Of a stretch of 64,000 nucleotides of DNA, positions 37,464 through 46,802 are shown piece after piece (position 1 is the stretch's first letter; every line of letters begins with the position of its first letter). This DNA comes from an uncultured Pirellulaceae bacterium (GTDB lineage Bacteria; Planctomycetota; Planctomycetia; Pirellulales; Pirellulaceae), in contig CALKCK010000009.1 of the NCBI GenBank assembly GCA_938083195.1, positions 310,001-374,000 of the forward strand. Reading direction: 5' to 3'. The notes under the pieces are model-generated. The model saw nothing but the letters and a program-made list of their open reading frames with translations. It had not been told where the DNA came from and did not search any database. Made by a program: the position numbers and the translations under genes.

Positions 37464-37496
37464 GTTAGTCTCAAGATCATTTTCGGAATTACTGGC

Positions 37497-37534
37497 CTCG
37501 CCTAAACCAAGCAGCGATTTGAATCGGGTGAGGT
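37497..37534 (+). terminator. Possible hairpin after fliS
   Basis: CCTCGCC (37497-37503) and GGTGAGG (37528-37534) could pair over 7 bp with one G-U pair and a 24-nt loop between fliS and asnB. There is no U-tract, so this is a weak candidate. Confidence 0.3.
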
Positions 37535-37619
37535 AGTGCCACCGCTCCGATGATTGATCTGTAGCAACGCTCGACTGGCAAACGATCTTGCAGCATCTAT
37601 CACTAATCAATGGATTGTT

Positions 37620-39530
37620 ATGTGTGGAATTCTGGGCATCATTACCGGCCCTAATGGCGACTTATTGGATGAGTCGAGGGTGCTTAGAATGCGCGACACG
37701 ATGGAGGATCGCGGTCCCGATGGAGCTGGATTTTTCCGTCACTCTCAGGTTACCTTAGCCCATCGCCGACTCGCGATTCGCGACATTGAACATGGTCAGC
37801 AGCCTTGGATTTCCCAAAATGGCAAATACGCCTTTGTTTATAACGGGGAAATTTACAATGACGATGAAATCACCAAATCACTTTCGGAAAATGGTGTCCA
37901 ACTTCGCACCCAATGTGACACCGAGGTCTTAGCCGAGGCTTGGTCTCTGTGGGGCAGGGCATGCCTTGACCGGATCCGTGGCATGTTCGCTTTTGCAGCG
38001 GTTGAACTCAGGACTGGCAAGACGTGGCTAGTACGTGATCGAGTCGGCATGAAACCGCTATTTTACGCTGCGATTGACGGTGACTTTGTATTCGCAAGCT
38101 CGATTGCCGCCATCAGAATGCACCCTCGATTTACATCGCAACCTAACCTGGCGACCATCTCTCACTACCTCCAAACGCTAAGAATCACCCTTGGACGAGA
38201 TACTGTTTTTCAAGGCATCTCCACTTTGCTGCCAGGTGAAATCGTCAGCTTCCAATACCCTGATTTAAATAGCGACTTCTACTGGGTTCCCCCCACGCAA
38301 ACAACAAAGCCCCGCCTCGAATTTGAAGACGCGGCGAACCAACTTGGAGATTCGCTAAAACAGACCGTTCAGCAACATCTGAAAAGCGATGTCACTGTCG
38401 GCATGATGATGAGCGGGGGCGTAGATTCCAACACATTGGCGACTTTGGTGAGACAAGAAACTGGCAGCAAAATGACAGGAGTCTGCGGAGGAGGAGTCGA
38501 CAACCTCTCTACCAATGAATCCGGTAGCGATTTTGAGTATGCACGCGTTTGCGCCTCTCACCTCGATTTTGACTATTCAGAAGTTCGCATCACCAGCCAA
38601 CAATATCTGGAAAGCTGGCAATCTCTCGTTGGCAAACTTCAATCCCCATTGGCAACCCCGACGGACACCATCATCTTTAATATCGCAAAGCACCTAAAAC
38701 AATTTTGCGGTGTTGCCCTTGGAGGCGAAGGGGCCGATGAAGCGTTTTGCGGTTACGCAACGCAACATTGGTCGGGCAACGACTTTGACCGCGCCCAGTG
38801 CATGGACCAATTAAACGACCAACAACAAATCGAATTTAAAAATGGCCTAAATCAGCAATATGGTCGAGACAATTTCAGCTCGTTGGCAGAGCACTATCTG
38901 GCATCCAATGGCTTGATTCCATGGAGTGCGCAAAAAGCACTCTTCCGACCAGAATATTATTCAGACGAAATCCCCCAGAGCATCAACTCCCATTACCAAC
39001 AGATGTTCGATGCCCATGGAAATATCCCTTCCGCAGAAAAATATGCCGGTGTGTTGATAAGTGTCAATCTCGAAAGCCTTTTAAGGCGGCTCGATACGGC
39101 GACGATGGCTGCCAGCCTCGAAGCCCGAGTGCCCTTTGCTGATCATGTCGTTATTGAAAATGCTGTCCAACTTCCCCACCATTACAAAATAGACCTCGCG
39201 CCGAGCGAAAAATCGCCGTGGCTTAACTCCCTCGCTTTATCCCAGCGCGGCAGTCTCCGTTCCAAACGAATCTTACGGTCGGTAGCGTCTGGCCTCATGC
39301 CCGCCGAACTCGCACAACGCCCAAAAATGAGCTTCCCAACTCCACTTCCGCGCTGGCTGAGCTCCGATTGGCAACCGTGGATCAAAGAGAAACTCGCAAG
39401 TAGCGATTTTGCAAACACTCTCTTTCGGCCCGAAGCACTTGCTGAAGTCGCGAACTTTCCCGATGGGCTTTCACTCTGGAAATGGCCGTTAATCAACACC
39501 ATCCTCTGGGGTGATCAGTGTTTCAATTAA
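37620..39530 (+). CDS. asnB: Glutamine-dependent asparagine synthetase
   Basis: The correct start is the ATG at 37620, which gives a class II glutaminase with catalytic Cys2 (MCGILGII); an earlier in-frame ATG would bury it. It has 636 residues. The glutaminase domain has GPDGAGFF, HRRLAIRD and YNGEIYN. The synthetase domain begins with the AMP-binding MSGGVDSNTLATL near residue 265, then GEGADEAFCGY. The reaction is aspartate + glutamine + ATP to asparagine. AsnB paralogues also act in surface-polysaccharide or amidation pathways. It lies 156 bases after fliS in the same direction; its role in the island is unclear. Confidence 0.92.
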   Translation: MCGILGIITGPNGDLLDESRVLRMRDTMEDRGPDGAGFFRHSQVTLAHRRLAIRDIEHGQQPWISQNGKYAFVYNGEIYNDDEITKSLSENGVQLRTQCDTEVLAEAWSLWGRACLDRIRGMFAFAAVELRTGKTWLVRDRVGMKPLFYAAIDGDFVFASSIAAIRMHPRFTSQPNLATISHYLQTLRITLGRDTVFQGISTLLPGEIVSFQYPDLNSDFYWVPPTQTTKPRLEFEDAANQLGDSLKQTVQQHLKSDVTVGMMMSGGVDSNTLATLVRQETGSKMTGVCGGGVDNLSTNESGSDFEYARVCASHLDFDYSEVRITSQQYLESWQSLVGKLQSPLATPTDTIIFNIAKHLKQFCGVALGGEGADEAFCGYATQHWSGNDFDRAQCMDQLNDQQQIEFKNGLNQQYGRDNFSSLAEHYLASNGLIPWSAQKALFRPEYYSDEIPQSINSHYQQMFDAHGNIPSAEKYAGVLISVNLESLLRRLDTATMAASLEARVPFADHVVIENAVQLPHHYKIDLAPSEKSPWLNSLALSQRGSLRSKRILRSVASGLMPAELAQRPKMSFPTPLPRWLSSDWQPWIKEKLASSDFANTLFRPEALAEVANFPDGLSLWKWPLINTILWGDQCFN

Positions 39531-39828
39531 ACAACACGTTGCCACAATCCTACGGCAGTAAAACCTGATAATCGATAAAACGAGTACAAGCAGCAACCCA
39601 AGCGATACCAAAAGGCGTTTGTCGATTTTTCAAAAACAATTAACACACCCAGATTCAAATTACTTCGATTTATTTACTATGAGAATTCGGGCAAGAGTGG
39701 CAACTCGAAAAAACTAAAAACCAACCGCCACCTGCCCATTAGCGTGTTCTATAATCTCGTAATACGCATGCTATATCTCAATTGAATTTTTCATCATCAA
39801 TGCGTTCCTAATCTAGTCGGAAATTATT
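39531..39828. other. Intergenic region asnB / HDOD gene
   Basis: About 300 AT-rich bases without a gene. No strong terminator or promoter could be identified. Confidence 0.5.
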
Positions 39829-40743
39829 GTGAATAACACGATCCTTAACCTCCCGAATACCGATTCGAAACGAAAGCTAACTGAACAACTCATACAAACG
39901 GCCCGAGACATCAAGATGCTCCCGGACATTGCCCTCAAGGCGATCGAAATTGCTGACAACCCCAACGCCAGCACTCAAGAATTCGCAAACATCATCGCTC
40001 AAGACCCACGGCTAACCCGAGATATTCTGTCGCTATCCAACAGCCCATTATTCCCCCGCGCCCCCGGCGTCAAACCTATTTCGTGTCTGAAAATGGCAAT
40101 CAACCGACTGGGTTCACGCCAAACCAAACAAATGATCCTCGTCTCATGCTATTCCAGCATGCTAAATCAAATGGACGTGGATGAAGTTCAGGTCCGTGAA
40201 ATCCTTGGCCGGCATAGTTTTCTAACTGGTGTGATCAGCACCAAATTGAACAAGCTATTTAATCTTGGAATTCAGGGTGAGGAATTCACCGCCGGCTTGC
40301 TACATGATGTCGGCAGAATCCTATTGGCCACCGCTGCACCAGAAGAATTCAAAGCACTCGATGCAATGGACTTCAGCGAACGCCATGACGTCATCCGTGC
40401 CGAAATTGAATACATTGGGACCTCGCACGCCGAAATTGGTGAGTGGTTCTTGCTTCGCAACCACCTCCCTGAAGAACTAGTCAGCGTCGCCCGGCATCAC
40501 CACAACCCTGCTGAGTCGGGAAAATTCAAACGATTCGTCGCCCTGATTTCGGTCGCCGACGATCTAGCCAATTACTATCAACGCAAAGAATTAGAAACAG
40601 AATACGACTGCTCTGACCTCGCAAGTCTTCGTCTTTTGGAGACCCTCGGGGTCACCGATCCAATCGCAAGACTAACCGAAGCATGGCCAGACATATTAAG
40701 TGATTCCGTCGACAGCTCCAGCCAACTTTCTCGGCTTTCGTAA
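39829..40743 (+). CDS. HDOD domain signalling protein
   Basis: A 304-residue protein with a GTG start, consisting of an HDOD domain (IAQDPRLTRDILSLSNSPLF ... CLKMAINRLGSRQTKQMIL ... AGLLHDVGRILLATAAP ... HAEIGEWFLLRNHLPEELVSVARHHH). HDOD proteins are linked to cyclic di-GMP and virulence or motility control in several bacteria. There is no catalytic GGDEF or EAL domain. It sits between asnB and the convergent flgL. This is the second HDOD gene of the window, the other being the HDOD-GGDEF gene near the stator operon. Confidence 0.88.
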   Translation: MNNTILNLPNTDSKRKLTEQLIQTARDIKMLPDIALKAIEIADNPNASTQEFANIIAQDPRLTRDILSLSNSPLFPRAPGVKPISCLKMAINRLGSRQTKQMILVSCYSSMLNQMDVDEVQVREILGRHSFLTGVISTKLNKLFNLGIQGEEFTAGLLHDVGRILLATAAPEEFKALDAMDFSERHDVIRAEIEYIGTSHAEIGEWFLLRNHLPEELVSVARHHHNPAESGKFKRFVALISVADDLANYYQRKELETEYDCSDLASLRLLETLGVTDPIARLTEAWPDILSDSVDSSSQLSRLS

Positions 40744-40807
40744 ATTAACGTCTCGATCACGATGTTGACGCTTGATTCGATTTGCCTCATTCTCGGGCGA
40801 ATCCTTG

Positions 40808-40829
40808 AATGTTCGATGTCAAGAACATT
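40808..40829. terminator. Hairpin between convergent HDOD gene and flgL
   Basis: The inverted repeat AATGTTC (40808-40814) / GAACATT (40823-40829) with an 8-nt loop lies between converging genes. A short AT-rich tract follows. It is probably a weak bidirectional terminator. Confidence 0.45.
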
Positions 40830-40865
40830 TACTCAACCGGCTAGTGTTCAGACAAGTGCCGTTCC

Positions 40866-42323
40866 CTACCGGAGAAAACTCAGTAGGCTGGTCGAAGTTA
40901 TTTGAGCGGTCACCGAGTAGGTGAACTCCAATAAAGACTGTTCATTTTGCAAACGCAGCACAGTTTCTGGGATGTTGGTTGACTTCACATTGCTTAACTG
41001 AGTTTCCACTTCCAGCTCAAGATCTTCGATTCGATACTCAAGTTCTTCCAAAGATTGCAATGACGCAGACTGGCGTCCCATCGTCACAAGAATGTGATCG
41101 GCAATCTCGTCCAAATCCCCAATTCGACGATCGAGAGCACTCCCATAGTCAGCATTACTCATGTCGCGATTATTTCGCAGGTCTTGAGCTAACTCATGAA
41201 GCACTTGAAAGGCGTTTGCAGTTCCCGGAAACTCTAGATAGTCCGTTCCTGGACGCGTGATTTGTTGTGTGTCGATATGAGCCTGGCCACCACTCGTAGA
41301 ATCGATAATGGTTTGGCTCGCGGAGAAATCAATAGCAAGGCTTGTATTACCCCCATCCACACTAATTGTCCCATCGGCCGTTAATCCGTCCGTGCCGGTA
41401 AACCCAGGAATGACAGAACTCATATCGAGAAAAATGTGCCGTCCATCGGAATCAACTACTTGCAAATCAACATCGGCATTGGTCCACGGAACGATAGCGC
41501 CACTGTTCAACTGAACAGTTCCAGACGTTCCAGTTCCGCTGGTATCCACAACCGTAATTTGGTTATCTCCCGAAGGGCCAATCACGGTATCTCCATCAGC
41601 AGAACTTGCTCCTGGTGAGACTCCAGATGATCCGTCAAACGTGGTCAATGTGTGTGAGACCAATAAATTAGCTCGACCGACCATGCTATCGGTTCCCGCC
41701 CCATTTTTGGCCCCCGTCTCTCCGTAGACCAGCATTTCACCCCGATCGCCATTTTCAAAAACTTCATCGCCGGCATAAAATGTCTCGATCGCCACCCTCG
41801 TTCCAATGTAGGCATAACTACTTTCCGAGGCACCTTGATAGTTGGCAACCAAAGGTCCACCTTCAACCTCAGGATCTCCAAAATCGTAAGGCGGTTGGTC
41901 GGCGCGAACGCCCGAGTACAAATACGAACCCCCTAATTGAGAGCTTGCTATGTCTTTCATATTTTCCAGCAGACTTTCAACTTCAATTGCAATTGCATTT
42001 CGAGCACTGGGCGTATTTGCTTGAACGCCCTGCTGCGCAAGCGATTTTGCCTGGATCAAAATGTCGTGAGATTGCTGCATATTGAGCACGCTCATGTTGA
42101 GCTTTGCCTCGGTATCGTTGACAGCCAATACATCCGACTGAAGATGCTGGAGCTGGGTCGACAAGGTTGTTACTTGCCGAAACGCAACCGGATCATCAGA
42201 TGCCTTTTCGAGGCGTACCCCCGATGAAATCTGACGCTGATATTTCGTAATATTTGAATTGAAATTCGAGACAAATCGAATTGCCTGATTCGTATTCGTT
42301 TGAGATGTCGTTCGAAAAAGCAT
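40866..42323 (-). CDS. flgL: Hook-filament junction protein FlgL
   Basis: A 485-residue protein. The N-terminus (YQRQISSGVRLEKASDDPVAFRQV) and C-terminus (YRIEDLELEVETQLSNVKSTNIPETVLRLQNEQSLLEFTYS) match the flagellin-like junction protein FlgL. The middle is a variable Gly/Asp/Thr-rich region. It is last in the flgF operon and starts 4 bases after flgK. Confidence 0.93.
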   Translation of the reverse strand: MLFRTTSQTNTNQAIRFVSNFNSNITKYQRQISSGVRLEKASDDPVAFRQVTTLSTQLQHLQSDVLAVNDTEAKLNMSVLNMQQSHDILIQAKSLAQQGVQANTPSARNAIAIEVESLLENMKDIASSQLGGSYLYSGVRADQPPYDFGDPEVEGGPLVANYQGASESSYAYIGTRVAIETFYAGDEVFENGDRGEMLVYGETGAKNGAGTDSMVGRANLLVSHTLTTFDGSSGVSPGASSADGDTVIGPSGDNQITVVDTSGTGTSGTVQLNSGAIVPWTNADVDLQVVDSDGRHIFLDMSSVIPGFTGTDGLTADGTISVDGGNTSLAIDFSASQTIIDSTSGGQAHIDTQQITRPGTDYLEFPGTANAFQVLHELAQDLRNNRDMSNADYGSALDRRIGDLDEIADHILVTMGRQSASLQSLEELEYRIEDLELEVETQLSNVKSTNIPETVLRLQNEQSLLEFTYSVTAQITSTSLLSFLR

Positions 42324-42327
42324 TGAA

Positions 42328-44286
42328 TTACCTGATCATCTGAAACAGTTCGTCGAGCATAGCTTCCATAGATCGCACAACTTGAACTGCAGCTTCGTAA
42401 GTTTTTTGATATTGGGTCAAGTTAATGAGTTCTTCATTAACATCAACTCCAGACACAGAATCGCGTTCGGATGCATATTGAAATTTCAAATCGGAAAGAC
42501 TGCTTTGCACACTAATCGAAGCTTGCACACGGAATCCAATTTCAGAATTTAGCTCCCCGAGGTAGTTCTCGAACGTAGCGCCTTCTCCATTGACGAATTG
42601 ATTTCGCATTTCGATAAAGCCCTTCAGATTGTCAGTGTCGGCCAAATCTCCCGATTGAGATGTGGCAATCGCATCTGGATTACCTTTTATTCTTGAATCC
42701 AAATCGATACTTTGTGCATCGTTTCCGGAAAAAAATGTATTCAAACCGACAGCTGAAAGTATTCCAGCGGTATCCGAATTGGAGACCATGACAACCTCGA
42801 AATTGTCACCTGCCACCAAATCACCCACGCCTAATTCCAACGATACCCCTTGGCCAAGTTCGAGAGGGTCTCCGGCGGCATAACCGTCTCCAACGGCGAT
42901 TTCGTCAATCACTGTACCACTGGCATCCGTGACCTGAACTTTTAATCCAGCGGTCTTACCAATCTCACCGGTTCCGATTGCAGTAATGGTGTAGGTTTGA
43001 TTTTGATCCCCTGTATAATCTCCAACCACACTTGGAATGGCGGTTCCCGCGACCCCCGCTAAATCAGGCGTATTCTCTAATCGACCGGTAAAATCAAAGT
43101 GATAACCAGGTTGGGCGATAACTGACATTTTCCCAGTATTGGCGTCTACAACCGCCTGAACATTGTTGATCGTTGTGATTTTAGTCGCGACGTCACGTAA
43201 CGAATCAGTAGCCGGATCAATGGAGATCCCGGTCGTTTGCCGTTCCCCCGAAGGAGAGGTAATCGTAACAAATAACTCGCCAGCCTCGATGGGGAAAACA
43301 GCCGACTCATCTAACGGCAAATCAACATCACTCACTGCCCGCGTTCCATGGAGTGTCTTAAACGGCCCATCGATTCCAATTCCCACGGCGTGCAACTGAT
43401 CCATCTGCGAGATTAGTTCTGCAGCAAAAGTATCCACCTGCCCTGCAAAGCCACCGATCATATTATTATGCACATCTAGAAGTGCGGCGATTCGCCCACC
43501 GGCAAACTCAACTGGCCGATCGCCCCCCTCCAGTTGAATCTGAATGTCGCCCGAAGCATCCGTCACCGTTTCAAAACGAATGGGCGTCATACCGATGTTC
43601 ACAGTACTTCCGGCCAGTCCAAGCCCCATATTATTTTGCACAAACTCAAATCGCTGCACATCGACCCGCTCGGCAATCTGATTCACCAGTCGATCACGTT
43701 TATCCATCAAGTCATTCGGGACTCTGTCATCCAATGTCGCGTTGATTTGGTTCTGCAAGCCTACCAGTTGCTCAATTTCAAGATTGAGGGTGTCGACCTC
43801 CAGTTGAATCTGCTGCTTCACACCATCTTTGATATCGACGAACTGATTAGAGGTCTCTCGTATCCGACTGGCTAAATTTCCAGCCTGATTCAAAACTGAA
43901 TTCCGCAATGAAATCTCTCCAGGATTTGCTGAAAGCCGAGACATTTCATCAAAAAGTCCATTAAGCGCATCCTGAATCGAGCCATCGCCTACTGTAAGAA
44001 TCGACTCAATTCGCGACTCCAGCATTAAACTCTGATCAATTCGGCTTAAATCGGAGGTAGAATTCGTATAAGCCGTTTCAGTAATATTATTTCGTATGCG
44101 CCGCAACTGACCGACATTGACGCCCGCCCCTGCCGCCTTTCCATCGACGATTGTCGAACGGCGAGTGTCCAACAAGACATCTTGGCGGTGATACCCTTCG
44201 GTACTCGCATTGGCCAGATTATGCGAAATGGTATTGATCGCAAACTGACTGGCTTGTATTGCCGATAGCCCAATGTTTAGATTCAT
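42328..44286 (-). CDS. flgK: Hook-filament junction protein FlgK
   Basis: A 652-residue protein. The N-terminal rod/hook motif (ASQFAINTISHNLANASTEGYHRQDV) and the C-terminal block (SGVDVNEELINLTQYQKTYEAAVQVVRSMEAMLDELF) are diagnostic. The middle carries a large variable domain. It lies between flgN and flgL. Confidence 0.94.
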   Translation of the reverse strand: MNLNIGLSAIQASQFAINTISHNLANASTEGYHRQDVLLDTRRSTIVDGKAAGAGVNVGQLRRIRNNITETAYTNSTSDLSRIDQSLMLESRIESILTVGDGSIQDALNGLFDEMSRLSANPGEISLRNSVLNQAGNLASRIRETSNQFVDIKDGVKQQIQLEVDTLNLEIEQLVGLQNQINATLDDRVPNDLMDKRDRLVNQIAERVDVQRFEFVQNNMGLGLAGSTVNIGMTPIRFETVTDASGDIQIQLEGGDRPVEFAGGRIAALLDVHNNMIGGFAGQVDTFAAELISQMDQLHAVGIGIDGPFKTLHGTRAVSDVDLPLDESAVFPIEAGELFVTITSPSGERQTTGISIDPATDSLRDVATKITTINNVQAVVDANTGKMSVIAQPGYHFDFTGRLENTPDLAGVAGTAIPSVVGDYTGDQNQTYTITAIGTGEIGKTAGLKVQVTDASGTVIDEIAVGDGYAAGDPLELGQGVSLELGVGDLVAGDNFEVVMVSNSDTAGILSAVGLNTFFSGNDAQSIDLDSRIKGNPDAIATSQSGDLADTDNLKGFIEMRNQFVNGEGATFENYLGELNSEIGFRVQASISVQSSLSDLKFQYASERDSVSGVDVNEELINLTQYQKTYEAAVQVVRSMEAMLDELFQMIR

Positions 44287-44295
44287 TTTTTCACT

Positions 44296-44898
44296 CTAAC
44301 AACTTGTTTTGAGGAAGCCGGAATCTGGAGATCCCTTTTGCGTTTGCCCCGAGGCATCATAAGAATTTAAACTTGACCGATCACCGGCCAGCATTTGATC
44401 AAAGTAATTCAAGGTGTACACAAGAACCGTTTGATTCCCCATGGCGATTGCTGAAAACTCGTTGTATTTAGATTTCACTTCATTTCGCAATGTCATCAAT
44501 TCGCTTTTTATTGGCTCTGCAAGTTTGCGTGACAACTGAGTTACTGAAACCGGGCTGTCCACTTGCATTTCTAGATCGTTTAAAAGGAGCGGCAATCTTT
44601 TACGTGCCTCAAGCACCGGATGAAACTTATGGGTAATCTCTGTATTTAAGCGATTTAACCGAGTGCGAACTGCCTCATTCTCGGCGTAATGGGCCCGCGT
44701 CATTTCCATCTTGTTTTTGGATTCAACTTCGCCGCCATCTGAGACCAACTCGTCCGTCTGTCGCTTCCGCTGGTCTTTCAAAATGGATTGAACTTCTAAA
44801 CTCGATTCAATCACCGCGTCGAGCAAAACAGATTCCTGTCGAAGATGCTGCATGATTTGCCGCGTCTTTTCAACCAGTTGCTTTTGTTGATTTTCCAT
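44296..44898 (-). CDS. flgN: Flagellar chaperone FlgN
   Basis: A 200-residue, mostly helical protein beginning with ENQQKQLVEKTRQIMQHLRQ and a central coiled segment (ENEAVRTRLNRLNTEITHKFHPV) typical of FlgN. It chaperones FlgK and FlgL and lies next to both, 9 bases before flgK. Family similarity is modest, so context carries much of the weight. Confidence 0.78.
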   Translation of the reverse strand: MENQQKQLVEKTRQIMQHLRQESVLLDAVIESSLEVQSILKDQRKRQTDELVSDGGEVESKNKMEMTRAHYAENEAVRTRLNRLNTEITHKFHPVLEARKRLPLLLNDLEMQVDSPVSVTQLSRKLAEPIKSELMTLRNEVKSKYNEFSAIAMGNQTVLVYTLNYFDQMLAGDRSSLNSYDASGQTQKGSPDSGFLKTSC

Positions 44899-45005
44899 TA
44901 GTCTCTCTTCACGGTAACTTTTGTAACTGCCTAAATACTTATTTAACTAATCAAAAATTCGAATCCCAATTTTGTCGCACCGCCTAATCGGCTTGGCCCA
45001 ATTCG

Positions 45006-45437
45006 CTACTCACCAACTGGTGAATTCTGGCTGTAGACTTCAGCAACCTTTGCGATTTCAACCTTTGCGATTTCAACCTTTGCGAGATCAACACCGCCCG
45101 ACACCCCTTCCAAGTGTGCCTTGATTGTGTCGCCAATCCCTAAAGGACGCGACTCTGAAAGATGTTGTCCCATGAACATATCAAACATACCACCATAAGT
45201 ATCACTGCCATCCCCGCCAAACAAACCACCTTCATCGCTGTCGAGAGTATTCCGCATTTCCTTTAGCATCAGCGAGAGAAAAACGGATTCAAATTCGTTC
45301 GCTGCTTTTTCGATGGCTGCATTTTCGGTTTCGGCTTTGATGCGACCCTTGGCCATCTGCAGAGCTTCGACATCCGCCCCAACCTGATTAGCCATCACCT
45401 GTGATAGGCCGATCGAATTTCCAACACCGTCAATCAT
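45006..45437 (-). CDS. flgJ: Rod-binding protein FlgJ (N-terminal domain only)
   Basis: A 143-residue protein with the rod-binding domain (EKAANEFESVFLSLMLKEMRNTLDSDEGGLFGG). There is no muramidase domain, as in many non-enterobacterial forms, so a separate lytic enzyme must clear peptidoglycan. The C-terminus contains a threefold repeat of VEIAK made by a 15-bp tandem repeat in the DNA. Confidence 0.88.
   Translation of the reverse strand: MIDGVGNSIGLSQVMANQVGADVEALQMAKGRIKAETENAAIEKAANEFESVFLSLMLKEMRNTLDSDEGGLFGGDGSDTYGGMFDMFMGQHLSESRPLGIGDTIKAHLEGVSGGVDLAKVEIAKVEIAKVAEVYSQNSPVGE
45045..45089. repeat. 15-bp tandem repeat inside flgJ
   Basis: Three copies of AACCTTTGCGATTTC (third slightly diverged) at 45045-45059, 45060-45074 and 45075-45089. 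In frame, it encodes a repeated VEIAK-type five-residue unit at the FlgJ C-terminus. Slippage could vary the copy number without breaking the frame. Confidence 0.9.
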
Positions 45438-45511
45438 TTTGAATCTCTCGTAATAAGTTTCACTTTGACGTTAACCTGAAACAACTCACTCTTCCAACCA
45501 CTGTTTTATCA

Positions 45512-46756
45512 CTACTCAATTATTAACTCTGCTTGCAAAGCCCCCATGTCTCTGGCTTGAAGCAGAATCGGAATAAGATTTCGCGGGGGCACTCCAAGCT
45601 GATTTAATAAAGTAGCTAAATCGCGAACCGTTGGTTGCTCTTCCATCAATGCGTAATTCCCTCCTGATTCGGTCACATTAATTTCGGTATTAGGAGTTAC
45701 TACCGTCTCTGCGCTTCTGGGGGCGAAAGCACCAGGCAGGTAAACATCGGGAGTTTCTCTGACCTTCACGACTAGATCCTCATAGCCAAAAGCAAACGTC
45801 GACAATTTGACGTTTTCACCAATCACAATCGCGCCGGTAGACTCATTCACGATGACAATGGCTTGGCTGTCGGTGGTCACTTTAAGCTGTTCGATTTGGT
45901 TGACAAACTTCAGCTTGTTATTTTCAAATTCAGCAGGAAAACAGACCTGAACGACCCCGCCATTGAGCCCTCGCGACGCTCGCGGGAAAACTGCATTGAT
46001 GGCTTCTTCGATCGCAACCGCGGTGCCTCGATCTTTGTTTAACAGTAATAAATCGAAAGTTTTTCCCGAAAATGGCGACTCATTTTGCAACGCCCGCTCA
46101 ATTTGAACCGTAACTTTCGCCTTGGTAGGATGATTCTTCGTGATGTCTGCACCATCTCCTTTAGCCGAGAACCCCCCAACGACCAATTCCCCGCTTGCGA
46201 CTGCATAGGCATCTTTACTACCTATGGGAAAAAGCAGAGCACTCTGTAAATATCCCCCAAACAATGACGTCGCCTCATCCAGCACTGACACCGTCCCGGT
46301 TAACGTCTCTCCTTCTTGGTAGTTGGCAGGCACGTCGACTGAGATGTTAACCAGCGCGACGCCACCCTCAGCTACATCAGCGATATTTAAACCCCATCGC
46401 TTGTAATAATTCCGTAGTTCCTGCGCCGTATCCTCCGAGTTACTCCCGCCCGCGCCCAATCCAGTGACCAAACCGCGGCCTTCCAAGGTATTGGTTCGAT
46501 CGGAACTAAGTCGCGTTATGTCCTTGACTCGGTGCCGTACTGGATCGACCGAGACTGATTTCTCCACATCCCGACTTCCGGCTTGAGGGGCCGAGGGGCT
46601 TTCCTCGAGAGCTTGTGGGGCCGAAGGGCTTTCCTCGAGAGCTTGAGGTGCCTGACCGTGGCATACCGGCCCTACCCAAGCGAAGACGCAGCAACCCAAC
46701 AATGCAAGCGTGAAACGAGTTGTAAGTAATTTGGTTATGAGCATCTTAGAATCCAT
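45512..46756 (-). CDS. flgI: Flagellar P-ring protein FlgI
   Basis: A 414-residue protein with an N-terminal signal peptide (LALLGCCVFAWVGPVCHG). The mature part has FlgI signatures: VKDITRLSSDRTNTLEGRGLVTGL, NYQEGETLTGTVSVLDEATSLFGGYL, and the C-terminal PTVRDLATLLNQLGVPPRNLIPILLQARDMGALQAELIIE. Between signal and mature domain, the ten-residue unit PQALEESPSA is tandemly repeated from a 30-bp DNA repeat (46581-46652). FlgI forms the P ring around the rod in the peptidoglycan. The presence of P and L rings implies an outer membrane. Confidence 0.95.
   Translation of the reverse strand: MDSKMLITKLLTTRFTLALLGCCVFAWVGPVCHGQAPQALEESPSAPQALEESPSAPQAGSRDVEKSVSVDPVRHRVKDITRLSSDRTNTLEGRGLVTGLGAGGSNSEDTAQELRNYYKRWGLNIADVAEGGVALVNISVDVPANYQEGETLTGTVSVLDEATSLFGGYLQSALLFPIGSKDAYAVASGELVVGGFSAKGDGADITKNHPTKAKVTVQIERALQNESPFSGKTFDLLLLNKDRGTAVAIEEAINAVFPRASRGLNGGVVQVCFPAEFENNKLKFVNQIEQLKVTTDSQAIVIVNESTGAIVIGENVKLSTFAFGYEDLVVKVRETPDVYLPGAFAPRSAETVVTPNTEINVTESGGNYALMEEQPTVRDLATLLNQLGVPPRNLIPILLQARDMGALQAELIIE
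46581..46652. repeat. 30-bp tandem repeat inside flgI
   Basis: Two full copies (46581-46610 and 46611-46640, two differences) plus 12 bases of a third. In frame, it duplicates a Pro/Glu/Ser-rich linker of FlgI. Confidence 0.88.
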
Positions 46757-46802
46757 TCCAGTTCATCTCATCTAGGTAAACGCGTCACTCATCGCGATCA
46801 AT

